A program made the position numbers and the translations under genes. Under the pieces are notes generated by a model. It made no database searches. It worked only from the letters and a program-made list of their open reading frames with translations, and had not been told where the DNA came from. This document shows positions 36,901 to 45,900 of a DNA stretch of 64,000 nucleotides, piece after piece (positions within the stretch are counted from its first letter, which is position 1; every line of letters starts with the position of its first letter). Source of the DNA: Brevundimonas lenta (lineage in GTDB: Bacteria; Pseudomonadota; Alphaproteobacteria; Caulobacterales; Caulobacteraceae); assembly GCF_014196335.1 (NCBI RefSeq), contig NZ_JACIDM010000002.1:1112522-1176521 (forward strand). Reading direction: 5' to 3'.

Positions 36901-37760
36901 TGCGCGCCGTCAACGACGGCGACGGGTCCACCGATACCTTCACCGGCATCGAGGCCATCCTCGGCTCCGCCTTCAACGACACCCTCGTCGGCGGAACCCT
37001 CGGCGACCGCCTCAGCGGCGGGCTCGGCGCGGACACCCTGCTCGGCTTCGCCGGCAACGACATCCTCGCCGGTGGCCAGGGTCTCGCCAACCAGTTGCAG
37101 GGCGGCCTCGGCGACGACACCTACATCCTCGACGCCTACGACAGCATCGTCGAGATCGCCGGTCAGGGCCACGATGTCATCGAGGCCCACGTCGGCGCCC
37201 ACGTCATGGCGGCGAACGTCGAGGACATGTTCTACGTCGGCTTCAACAAGTTCTACGGAACGGGCAACGCGGGCGCCAACACCATCACCGGCGGCATCGG
37301 CGACGACATCCTCAAGGGCATGGGCGGCTCGGACCGTCTGTTCGGCGGCGCCGGTCTCGACGAGGTCCAGGTGCGCGGCGCCAAGGCCCAGTACACGGTC
37401 ACCGCAGAGGGCGCGGGCTGGCGCATCGTCGACACCGTCGCCGGCCGCGACGGCTCGATCTACGTCGAAAGCATCGAGAGCCTGCGCTTCCTGACCGGCA
37501 ACACCAAAACCGTGCTGACCTATGGCGTCGCCGCCGCCGAAGCCGTCAGCGCGAAGGCCTTCATCGACGACGCCTTCGTGCTCCCGACGACGGGCGACGC
37601 CGCCGCCCCCGCTCCGAAGACCGACACCCTGTTCGATGTCCGGCCGCTCCCGACCGACCGTCTGCTCCCGCTGACGGACGTCTTCCACGAGGCGGGCGCG
37701 CCGCATCCCTGGCACGCCGATTTCGTCCATCCGGGCGACCTGGATCCCTGGCTGGCCTGA
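33939..37760 (+). CDS. Giant RTX calcium-binding repeat protein 1
   Basis: A 1273-residue acidic protein made almost entirely of glycine-aspartate nonapeptide repeats of the GGxGxDxUx kind ('GGAGDDRIEGGAGFD', 'GGLGADTLLGFAGND' and many others), beginning at residue 15. It has no Sec signal. Repeat blocks are separated by beta-rich spacers. Such proteins leave by type I secretion with an uncleaved C-terminal signal and fold on binding calcium outside the cell. The last residues read 'HPGDLDPWLA', shared with the next gene. No catalytic domain seen. ATG follows GAGGAAGAG. Possibly an S-layer, adhesin or biofilm protein; unproven. Confidence 0.86.
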   Translation: MPIINGTDAGEALKGTTGDDTIRGGGGPDSISGDAGNDVLYGDAGNDILNGDAGIDTLYGGAGSDELVVGAGDTAFGEDGYDAFTVLLNEITGVTLDGGAGHDTVNLDFALGAGVIYLDDAVGAGAHFSNIEVIKVGRYAATIYGGSRNDTITTGGASSGVRTYHGGGGDDVLSGGDFLYGDAGDDVLSGPNMDGGAGFDTAVLGFTEGLAIDLGLTTRQKSGTSSVVLVSIEGLVGGIGHDDFYGSSVANTLSGDSGDDRLEGGGGDDILKGGEGIDMAAYRRATSGVTVSLGEGAHATGATGVDTFDSIEGLIGSAFNDVLTGDAGNNQFEGGAGDDRIEGGAGFDVAIYNSSSSTAKYTYDGVHVTVTGAPFGTDVLTGVEMLMINGVGVHVSEMAIVSAGTAAADTIIGGNAGDTLRGGAGADLIQGGAGSDKLYGDDGDDRLEGGTENDVLDGGAGDDVIDGGSGSNQGFGGAGADWLFNVEDADGGAGDDRYLNVARITEAAGAGIDTLYWSQGSFTLPANVENLFLNWSAADTVFNSHWITVSGRTGTGNALNNRIVGTGGADTLIGNAGDDVLTGGAGDDILDGGAGVDTAIFDRARADYDIYLGPNGWTVGRMDDVNVVNGVELLRFTDGLFDMTGAPMPMAIEGTAGADVIMGTAGANAITAGAGDDLITGALGDDTIDGGAGVDTAVFSRAPATVTIAGGVVTVLNPDGRDVLTNIERLRFGADEIAVAALQLSNVIGSTAAETLTGTAATDGLFGLAGADMLNGLAGSDYLSGGAGVDILDGGEGSDTAVYALAASGVTARIDSQRATNDGDGGTDTFVSIEHLRGSNFADTLIGDARTNILLGGLGSDILLGLGGADVLGGGTGASNTLQGGLGDDLYVLEALDSVIEVAGEGNDTIEAHISAYNLANNVENLIYAGAGNFSGTGNALNNVMTGGGGDDLLRGRGGVDVLQGGAGIDTADYSQAAAGIHARLDTMRAVNDGDGSTDTFTGIEAILGSAFNDTLVGGTLGDRLSGGLGADTLLGFAGNDILAGGQGLANQLQGGLGDDTYILDAYDSIVEIAGQGHDVIEAHVGAHVMAANVEDMFYVGFNKFYGTGNAGANTITGGIGDDILKGMGGSDRLFGGAGLDEVQVRGAKAQYTVTAEGAGWRIVDTVAGRDGSIYVESIESLRFLTGNTKTVLTYGVAAAEAVSAKAFIDDAFVLPTTGDAAAPAPKTDTLFDVRPLPTDRLLPLTDVFHEAGAPHPWHADFVHPGDLDPWLA
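36732..37525 (+). repeat. C-terminal block shared between the two tandem RTX genes (copy 1)
   Basis: About 794 bp of RTX protein 1 aligns without gaps to 41850-42643 in the next gene. Protein identity is very high ('GFNKFYGTGNAG', 'DTVAGRDGSIYVESIESLRF' and others are the same), while many third positions differ. The pattern indicates an old duplication kept under selection, probably because it carries the secretion signal. Confidence 0.75.
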
Positions 37761-37769
37761 CGACGTCAG

Positions 37770-37793
37770 GGGCCCTGGTCACGACCGGGGCCC
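37770..37793. terminator. GC-rich hairpin after RTX gene 1 (weak terminator candidate)
   Basis: Bases 37770-37779 pair with 37784-37793 (GGGCCCTGGT with ACCGGGGCCC, one wobble pair) around a 4-base loop. No T-tract follows, so it may be an mRNA-stabilising hairpin or a weak terminator between the two tandem RTX genes, not a strong intrinsic terminator. Confidence 0.4.
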
Positions 37794-37877
37794 GACGCGG
37801 CCCATTCCCGGGGAAACCTCTGGACAGTCAGCACCTTGCATGCCAACTGCGCGGCAGTTGCTTTGCGGGGGGATTCC

Positions 37878-40800
37878 ATGCCGACCATCAACGGGACGAC
37901 CGCGTCCGAAACCCTGACCGGGACGGCCCAGGCGGACGAAATCTCGGACTCGCTCGGCGGGCGCGACATCCTGCGCGGCCTGGGCGGCGACGACATCCTG
38001 TACCTCTACCGGCACGAATCCATGCCCGCGCAGCCGGTCGTCCTCGAGGGCGGCGAAGGCAATGACCAGATCTACTATTTCGGCGGCGCCAACGGCGGCA
38101 CGGCCACCCTCGACGGCGGCGCGGGCGCCGACCTGTTCCGCTTCGCCGGCGCGCAGACCGAGACCCGCATCATCACCGGCGCGGGGTCGGACCTCATTTC
38201 CCTGAGCGAGTGCAACCCGACCTGGGGCGGCGTCGTGCGGGTCACCGACTTCACCGTCGGCGCCAACGGCGACCGCCTCGGCGTCGCCGCTCTCAGCGAA
38301 TGGTTCGAGGGCTGGAACGGCGACAACCCCTTCGCCACGGGCCACCTCAAATTCGTCCAGTCCGGCGCCGACGCCGTTCTCATGCTGGACTACGACGGCA
38401 CCGGTTCCCGGCCCGCGGTCGCCTTCGTCATCCTGCAGAACGTCCAGGTCAGCGCCATCACCGCCTGGAACCTCGGCGGCATCGACCCCACCGGCGCCCC
38501 CATGCCCGGCCAGACCTTCACCGGCACGGACAATGGCGAATCCATCCGGGGCACCGCCGGCCAGGACATCCTCCTCGGCCTCGGCGGGAACGACTTCCTG
38601 AACGGCGATGACGGCGACGACCGCATTGAAGGCGGCGCCGGCGACGACATGCTCAACGGCGGTCGCGGCGACGACGTCATGGAGGGCGGCTCCGGCAACG
38701 ACAGCCTGTCCGAGCCCGACGGCGCCAACGGCAACGACATCCTGCGCGGCGGCGCCGGCAACGACAGTCTGCGTCTGATCCGCTGGGGCGTCCTGCCCAC
38801 GGACAACGTTCAGCTGTTCGGCGACGACGGCGACGACGAGCTGGTGGCCGGCGGCGGCCTGGCGTCGGCGGTGCTCAACGGCGGCGCGGGCAACGATCGC
38901 ATTGAACCGGGCATGGCCGGCCGGATGACGATCACCACCGGCGCCGGCGCCGACAACATCATTTTCGCGAACTGGGGTCAGGGCGCGGCGCCCAACATCA
39001 CCATCACCGACTACACCGCCGAGGACTCCCTCAGCTGGGGATACTTCTTCTGGGAAGATGCGCTGCTCGACGCGTCGCATCTCACCATGTTCAGCCTCGG
39101 CTACGCCCGCCTCGTCCAGGACGGCGCCAACGTCCTGTTCCAGCTCGACCGCGACGGCCAGGGCACGGCCCACGGCTGGACCAATTTCATCACCTTCCAG
39201 AATACGACGGTCGCCGCCTTCGACTCCTCCGACTTCGGCGCTGATCCGCACGTCACGCCCGGCCGCATGATCCAGGGTACGGCGGCGGTCGACACCCTGA
39301 CCGGCTCCAACGGCAACGATTTCATCTTCGGTCTCGTCGGAGACGACGTGCTGTCCGGCGGCGGCGGCGACGATCAGCTCGAGGGCGGAGACGGCGCCGA
39401 CGTGCTGATCGGCGGGGCGGGAGACGACGCCCTCAACGGAGACGTGGGCCGCGACATCCTCATCGGCGGCGAGGGCGACGACTTCTACTACGGCGGCACG
39501 GGCGGCGAAGGCTACGCCTCCTATGTGAACGGCGTCGTCATCCGGGCCGGCGACCTCGTGGACTTCAGCGGCATGACGCGGGGCGTCACCGTCGACATGC
39601 GCTTCGAAGGCGTCGTCAACGACACCGGAGAGGGCCGCGACGAGTTCTACGGCATCGAGGACGTGGCGGGCACCGCCTTCAACGACGTCATCACCGGCAA
39701 CCGCTTCTCGGCCGGCGTGATCATGGGCAACGACGGCGACGATATCCTTGCAGAGGGCGCCTATCTTCTCGGCGGCGCCGGCGACGACATCCTGATCGCG
39801 GCACACGCCTCGAACCTCCACGGCGGGTCCGGACGGGACACGGTGGTCATCGACGGCCGGCGCTCCGACTACACGATCACCGCGGGTCCGAACGGCACTG
39901 TCCTGATCGGCTATAGCAGCAGTTCAGCGGCCGCAGTCTCCCTGCTGGACGTCGAGCGTCTTCAGTTCAACGACGGCATGTTCCTGATCGACGGAACCCG
40001 CGAGGTCACCCGGTTCACGGGCACCGCGGGCGCCGACACGCTGACCGGCACCACCGGCTGGGACAACCTCCAGGGCCTCGGCGGCGACGACATCATCTCC
40101 GGCGGGGCCGGCAACGACGTCATCGACGGCGGCGCCGGCATCGACACGGCGGTCTACAGCGGCAATGCCTCCGCCTACTTCTTCGCGACCGAAAACGGCG
40201 TCACCTACATCGGCGGACCGGGCGACGGCTCCGACGAACTGACCAACGTCGAGCGGCTGCAGTTCGCCGACGGCGTCCGTCTCGTTGGAGGGGGCGTCTA
40301 CTTCGCCGGCACGGCCGCCGCCGATACGGTCGGAGGCGCGAGCTACGGCCTGGCCGATCAACTCCACGGGGCCGCGGGCGACGACGTGATCGACGCCGGC
40401 GCCGGCCAGGATCAGGTCCACGGCGGCGACGGCGCAGATACGCTGCGGGGCGGGACGGACAACGACCAGCTCTTCGGCGACGCCGGCGACGACCTCCTGA
40501 CCGGCGGCGCAGGAGCCGACACGATCGACGGCGGCGCGGGCGTCGATACGGTCGTGTTCACGGGTCTCCGCTCGGCCTACACGCTCGTCACGCTCGCGGG
40601 CGGCGCCCTGCAGGTCACCGGCCCCGACGGGGTCGATGTCCTGACCACCGTGGAACGCCTGCAGTTCAGCGACGGCCTCTACAACATGCAGGGCCTGCCC
40701 CTGCCGATGCAGCTGACCGGCACGTCGAACGCCGACACCCTGACCGGCGGCGCCGGCGCGGATGAGATCGCGGGCGACGCGGGCGACGACCTCCTGACCG

Positions 40801-42863
40801 GCGGCGCCGGGGCCGACACGATCGACGGCGGCGCGGGCGTCGATACGGCCGTGTTCACGGGCCTCCGCTCGGCCTACACGCTCGTCACGCTCGCGGGCGG
40901 CGCCCTGCAGGTCACCGGCCCCGACGGGGTCGATCTCCTGACCAATGTGGAACGCCTGCGGTTCAGCGACGGCCTCTACGACCGTCTCGGTCTGCCCCTG
41001 CCGATGCAGGTGACCGGCACGCCGAACGCCGACACCCTCACGGGCTTCGCCGGTCGGGACGAGATCACGGGCGGCGACGGCGACGACGTGATCACCGGCG
41101 CCGCGGGCGACGACATCCTCGACGGCGGCGCGGGCGTCGATACGGCCGTCTTCGGGAACGGTCCGCATACGGTCTCCGTCAACGGGGCCGTCGTCACCGT
41201 CACCGGTCCGGACGGGACCGACGTCCTGACCGGCATCGAGCGTCTGCGCTTCAACGGCGTGAATATTCCGCTGGCCGGACTGCCGTCGGGCTTCCAGGTC
41301 GGAAGTTCGGCTGCGGAGACCATGACAGGCGGCGCCTCCCCCGACACCCTGTTCGGCCTCGGCGGCGCCGATGCGCTCAACGGCGGCGACGGTGACGACA
41401 TCCTCGCCGGCGGCGCCGGCCTCGACGCCCTCAACGGCGGAGCGGGCATCGACACCGTCGACTACTCCACCGCGGCGGCCCGCGTGTACGTACAGCTCAG
41501 CGCAAACGTCACGCACAGCGACGGCGACGACTCGTACGACAACCTCACCTCGATCGAGAACGCGACCGGCTCGGCCTTCAACGACACCCTGGTCGGCGAC
41601 GGCAACGTCAACGTCCTGCGCGGCGGCCTGGGATCGGACACCCTTCTCGGCCAGGGTGGAAACGACGTCCTGTGGGGCGGCGCCGGGGCCGGCAACCAGC
41701 TCCAGGGCGGGCTCGGCGACGATCGCTACATCCTCGAGACCGCCGACACCGTCGTCGAGGTCGCGGGCGAGGGCACGGATACGGTCGAGGCCCGCATCAA
41801 CGCCTACAACCTCGCCGCCAATGTCGAGAACCTGGTCTTCGGCGGAACCGGAAACTTCTCCGGCACCGGCAACGCCCTCAACAACGTCATGACCGGCGGC
41901 GCGGGCGACGACCTCCTCCGCGGCCGTGGCGGCGTCGACAGTCTCGTCGGCGGCGCGGGCGTCGATACGGCGGACTACAGCCAGGCCGCGGCCGGGGTGC
42001 ATGCGCGCCTCGACGTCATGCGCGCCGTCAACGACGGCGACGGCGCCACCGACACCTACACCTCGATCGAGGCCATCCTCGGCTCGGCCTTCAACGACAC
42101 CCTGGTGGGCGGAACCCTCGGCGACCGCCTCAGCGGCGGTCTGGGCGCGGACACCCTGCTGGGCTTCGCGGGGAACGACATCCTCGCCGGCGGCCAGGGT
42201 CTGGCCAACCAGCTGCAGGGCGGGCTCGGCGACGACACCTACATCCTCGACGCCTACGACACGATCGTCGAACTGGCGGGTCAGGGTCACGACGTGATTG
42301 AGGCCCACGTCGGGGCTCACGTCATGGCGGCCAACGTCGAGGACATGTTCTATGTCGGCTTCAACAAGTTCTACGGCACGGGCAACGCCGGGAACAACAC
42401 CATCACCGGCGGCGTCGGCGACGACATCCTGAAAGGGATGGGCGGTTCCGACCGTCTGTTCGGCGGCTCCGGCTATGACGAGGTCCAGGTCCGCGGAACC
42501 AAGGCCCAATACACCGTCACCGCCGAGGGCGCCGGCTGGCGCATCGTCGATACCGTCGCCGGTCGCGACGGCTCGATCTACGTCGAGAGCATCGAGTCCC
42601 TGCGCTTCATGACCGGCAACACGAAGACGGTGCTGACCTACGGCGCCGTGGCGGCCCAGGAGCTGTCCGCCAAGGACGCAGGCCCCCTCGTCTCGCCGCT
42701 GCCGGCCGACGACGCCTTCGAAGCCTCCGGCGACGGCGCCCTCGCCGACCGCCTGTTCCCGGCGTCGCACGCCCTCCCGGCGCTCCACGACATCTGGATG
42801 CAGGCCCTCGGCGCGCACGCGCCCTTCGGCCACGCCGGCGACATGGACCCCTGGCTGGCCTGA
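37878..42863 (+). CDS. Giant RTX calcium-binding repeat protein 2
   Basis: A 1661-residue paralogue of the preceding gene. The N terminus ('MPTINGTTASETLTGTAQ') mirrors 'MPIINGTDAGEALKGTTG' of protein 1. It contains more than a dozen RTX blocks, non-repeat beta-rich modules with 'LTNVERLRFSDGLY'-type segments, a 99-residue module present twice in tandem (about residues 871-1068), and the shared C-terminal block ending 'GDMDPWLA'. No signal peptide and no cysteine-rich or enzymatic domain. Type I secretion is predicted. The ATG at 37878 is chosen over an upstream one because GGGGGG precedes it and the N terminus then matches protein 1. Confidence 0.86.
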   Translation: MPTINGTTASETLTGTAQADEISDSLGGRDILRGLGGDDILYLYRHESMPAQPVVLEGGEGNDQIYYFGGANGGTATLDGGAGADLFRFAGAQTETRIITGAGSDLISLSECNPTWGGVVRVTDFTVGANGDRLGVAALSEWFEGWNGDNPFATGHLKFVQSGADAVLMLDYDGTGSRPAVAFVILQNVQVSAITAWNLGGIDPTGAPMPGQTFTGTDNGESIRGTAGQDILLGLGGNDFLNGDDGDDRIEGGAGDDMLNGGRGDDVMEGGSGNDSLSEPDGANGNDILRGGAGNDSLRLIRWGVLPTDNVQLFGDDGDDELVAGGGLASAVLNGGAGNDRIEPGMAGRMTITTGAGADNIIFANWGQGAAPNITITDYTAEDSLSWGYFFWEDALLDASHLTMFSLGYARLVQDGANVLFQLDRDGQGTAHGWTNFITFQNTTVAAFDSSDFGADPHVTPGRMIQGTAAVDTLTGSNGNDFIFGLVGDDVLSGGGGDDQLEGGDGADVLIGGAGDDALNGDVGRDILIGGEGDDFYYGGTGGEGYASYVNGVVIRAGDLVDFSGMTRGVTVDMRFEGVVNDTGEGRDEFYGIEDVAGTAFNDVITGNRFSAGVIMGNDGDDILAEGAYLLGGAGDDILIAAHASNLHGGSGRDTVVIDGRRSDYTITAGPNGTVLIGYSSSSAAAVSLLDVERLQFNDGMFLIDGTREVTRFTGTAGADTLTGTTGWDNLQGLGGDDIISGGAGNDVIDGGAGIDTAVYSGNASAYFFATENGVTYIGGPGDGSDELTNVERLQFADGVRLVGGGVYFAGTAAADTVGGASYGLADQLHGAAGDDVIDAGAGQDQVHGGDGADTLRGGTDNDQLFGDAGDDLLTGGAGADTIDGGAGVDTVVFTGLRSAYTLVTLAGGALQVTGPDGVDVLTTVERLQFSDGLYNMQGLPLPMQLTGTSNADTLTGGAGADEIAGDAGDDLLTGGAGADTIDGGAGVDTAVFTGLRSAYTLVTLAGGALQVTGPDGVDLLTNVERLRFSDGLYDRLGLPLPMQVTGTPNADTLTGFAGRDEITGGDGDDVITGAAGDDILDGGAGVDTAVFGNGPHTVSVNGAVVTVTGPDGTDVLTGIERLRFNGVNIPLAGLPSGFQVGSSAAETMTGGASPDTLFGLGGADALNGGDGDDILAGGAGLDALNGGAGIDTVDYSTAAARVYVQLSANVTHSDGDDSYDNLTSIENATGSAFNDTLVGDGNVNVLRGGLGSDTLLGQGGNDVLWGGAGAGNQLQGGLGDDRYILETADTVVEVAGEGTDTVEARINAYNLAANVENLVFGGTGNFSGTGNALNNVMTGGAGDDLLRGRGGVDSLVGGAGVDTADYSQAAAGVHARLDVMRAVNDGDGATDTYTSIEAILGSAFNDTLVGGTLGDRLSGGLGADTLLGFAGNDILAGGQGLANQLQGGLGDDTYILDAYDTIVELAGQGHDVIEAHVGAHVMAANVEDMFYVGFNKFYGTGNAGNNTITGGVGDDILKGMGGSDRLFGGSGYDEVQVRGTKAQYTVTAEGAGWRIVDTVAGRDGSIYVESIESLRFMTGNTKTVLTYGAVAAQELSAKDAGPLVSPLPADDAFEASGDGALADRLFPASHALPALHDIWMQALGAHAPFGHAGDMDPWLA
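40488..41081 (+). repeat. 297-bp tandem duplication inside RTX gene 2
   Basis: Two adjacent in-frame units of 297 bp (40488-40784 and 40785-41081, 99 residues each). They share long near-identical stretches, such as that encoding 'RSAYTLVTLAGGALQVTGPD'. The high nucleotide identity marks a recent internal duplication and a place where the gene can expand or contract by recombination. Confidence 0.8.
41850..42643 (+). repeat. C-terminal block shared between the two tandem RTX genes (copy 2)
   Basis: Copy 2 of the block at 36732-37525, the same length with no insertion or deletion. It encodes the last RTX arrays and the region leading to the C-terminal tail. Confidence 0.75.
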
Positions 42864-42888
42864 GCCGGACCGTCCTGCCGCAAAGACA

Positions 42889-42921
42889 AAGGCCCCGGTC
42901 TCGCGACCGGGGCCTTCCTTT
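42889..42921. terminator. Bidirectional intrinsic terminator between convergent RTX genes
   Basis: A perfect 12-bp stem, AAGGCCCCGGTC paired with GACCGGGGCCTT around a TCGC loop (42889-42916), followed by CCTTTTT on the plus strand. On the minus strand the stem is followed by TTTGTCTTTG. It should stop transcription of RTX gene 2 and of the convergent RTX gene 3. Confidence 0.85.
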
Positions 42922-42942
42922 TTCAGACCGCGCCTGACGCCG

Positions 42943-45900
42943 TCAGAACAGCCAGCCGCCGTCGTCGTGCGCCCGCGCCCAGCCGTCGGCCATGTAGAAG
43001 CCGTCCCACGCCCCGGCGGGCAGGGTCTGCGCCTCGCCCTTGTCCACCAGCAGCGGCGCGCTTTCGGCGACCAGCTCCAGCACGAAGCCGTCGGCGAACC
43101 GGATCTGGTCGATGTTGACCAGCAGGTCGTAACCGTCCCGGTCGGCGATCAGGTCCAGCACCGTCCAGGTCCCGTCGCCCATGTCCTCGATCTCATAGTC
43201 CGCGAACGCGCCGGACAGCACCACCGTGTCGGTCCCGCCGCCTCCGCCGCAGCCGCAGCCCATGTCGAAGCTGCCGACCAACACATCGTCGCCCTTGCCG
43301 CCGGTCAGGGTGTCGTCGCCGTCGCCGCCGATGATGATGTTGTCCTCGTCATTGCCGATACCGACGAAGTCGCCGCTGCCGAAGAAGGCCACGTCCTCGA
43401 AATTGGCCCGCAGCACATAGCGGTTCAGCGTCGTCTCGACCGCGTCGTGGCCCTCGCCCGCCAGCTCGATGGCGGTGTCGTTGGCCGAGATCACATACAG
43501 GTCGTCGCCGCGCCCGCCCTGCAGCTGGTTGGCCTCGCCGTCGCCGCCGATCAGGATGTCGTTCCCGTCCAGACCGATCAGCACGTCGCGGCCCAGACCG
43601 CCGTCCAGGATGTTGCTCCCGGCGTCGCCGATCAGGGTGTCGTTGAAGTCGCTGCCGATGACGTCCTCGATGCTGACCAGCACGTCCGAAGCCCCGTCGC
43701 CGTCATTGACCGCCGCGCCGGCCGCCAGCTTGACCAGCACGCCGCCCGCCGCGTCGCGATAGTCGGCGACGTCATAGCCCGCGCCGCCGCGCAGCACGTC
43801 CACGCCGCCGCGACCGCCCAGCATGTCGTCGCCGTCGCCGCCGCTCAGGACGTTGCCGTTCCCGTCGCCGAAGATCTCGTCGTCCCAGGCCGAACCGATG
43901 ACGTTCTCGAGCCCGATCAGGATGTCGGAATAGCCCTCGCCGTCGTCCACGGCCTCGCCGCTCGCCAGGTCCACGGTCACCCAGTCCCACGCCGACGAAT
44001 AGTCGACCGTGTCGATCCCGGCGTCGCCGTTCAGGGTGTCGTTCCCGGCCAGGCCGATCAGCACGTCCGCCCCGGACCCGCCGATCAGGATGTTGTCCTC
44101 CTCATTGCCCGTGCCGCGGAAGCTGCCGGCGCCGAGGTAGGCCAGATTCTCGAAATTGGCCCGCAGCGTATAGGCGGCGCGGCTGGTCAGGATCGTGTCC
44201 TCGCCCTCGTCGAAGAACTCCACCACGGTGTCGTTGGCGGCGACGAAATAGGTGTCGTCGCCCCGCCCGCCCTGCATCTGGTTGGCCGCGCCCTGGCCGC
44301 CGCTCAGATAGTCGTCGCCGTCCAGACCGATCAGCACGTCCGCGCCGTCGCCCCCGGTCAGCGTATTGTCCCCCGCCGATCCGATCAGCAGATCGTTGAA
44401 GGACGAGCCCGAGACGTTCTCGATATTGGTCAGCGTGTCGGAGCCGCCGCTGCCGTCGTTGCTCGCGACCCCGTTGTTCAGGCCCACCGTCACGCCGGAC
44501 GTCGCCATGCTGTAGGTCACGCGGTCGACGCCGTCGCCGCCGTCGATGCTGTCGTTGCCCGCCCCGCCCTGCAGCGCGTCGTCGCCGTTGCCGCCGAACA
44601 GCGCGTCGTCGCCGGCCGTGCCGACCAGGATGTCGTCGTTGTCGACGCCGTCGATGGTCACCGTGACCGTCGCCGTCGCGCCGCCCGTCACGGTGTAGGT
44701 GAAGCTGTCCGTCAGCGGCGTCGCGCCGGATACCGCGGCCGGCGCGTGGTCTAAGGCCCCGTTCGGATCATACTCGAACGTCCCGTCGGCGTTCAGCGTC
44801 AGCAGCGCTCCGGACGGCAGGGTGATCTCCGTCCCCACGGCAGCCGCGGAGCCGTTGACCTCGGTGACGGTGAAGGCGTCGCCCTCCGCATCGGTGTCTT
44901 CGCCCTGGCCGTTGTAGGCGAAGACATCGCCGCTGATCGTCCCGTTTTCCAGGGTCGACACGGCGTCCGGCACGGCGATGGCCGCATCGTCGACGCCGAC
45001 GATCGGGCCCGTCGCGGCGCTCGTGACGCTCTCCACGTTGCCGTAGCCGTCGGTGTAGCTGACCACCACCCGGATGGTCGTCCCGACGTCGATGTCGCCC
45101 GGCGTATAGTTCCCCGTATCGGAGCCGACATCGACGAAGCCCGCGCCGTCATCGCGCTGCCACTGGTAATGCAGCGTCCCCAGCCCATCCACGTCCGCCA
45201 GGGTCGCGGCGTCGACCAGCAGGGCGACGTCCTCTTCCGCGGCCCCGAGGATCGTCACCCCGCCGGTCGGGTCGTCGTTCATGTTGACGATCGCGGTCGT
45301 GGGATCGCTCGTGACGCTCTCCAGCACGCCATGGCCGTCGGTGTAGGTGACCACCACGCGGATGACCGTCCCCACGTCGTTGTCGCCCAGCGTATAGGTC
45401 GCCTCGTCGGCGCCCACATTGAACCAGCCGAAGCCGGCCTCGCGCTGCCACTGATAGTGCAGCGTCCCCAGGCCGTCCGCGTCCGCCAGGGCCGAGGCGT
45501 CGGCCGTCAGGATCTCGTCCTCGGCAAGGGCCCCGATGATCGTGACGCCGCCGGTCGGGACGGCGTTGAAGACCTGCACCGGAGACGCGGCGTTCTGCGG
45601 GGTCGGACTGCTCCGGGCCACGAAGTCGACGCTGTTGTTGTCGGTGTCCTGGGAGCCGTCCAGCCGACGCTCCAGGCTCTGCCCCTGAAGCGGCGCCGTG
45701 GCGGTCGTCCCCTCGATGAAGATGTTCGTCGCCGGACCGTAGGCTACGGAGTCGACCAGCAGCCCGCCGGCTTCGCGCAGGCCGAAGCCGCCGCTCGTGG
45801 ACGAGAAGGTGGTGATGTTGACGAAGTCGCCGGCGACCGGACCGACATAGCCGGTCCCGACTCCGAGGAAGTGCCCGCCCGCCGGGATGATGGTCCCCGG

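Noticed and set aside
35586..42833. Very long antisense open frames (714, 680 and 969 codons) opposite the RTX genes
   Set aside because: They mirror the GC-rich repeat codons of the RTX genes, have no ribosome-binding sites, and translate to low-complexity Val/Gly/Ala/Asp strings. They are shadows.
33939..42863. Short spaced repeats that might be read as CRISPR
   Set aside because: They are in frame, encode GGxGxDxUx nonapeptides, and have no constant repeat-spacer lengths; no cas genes are near.
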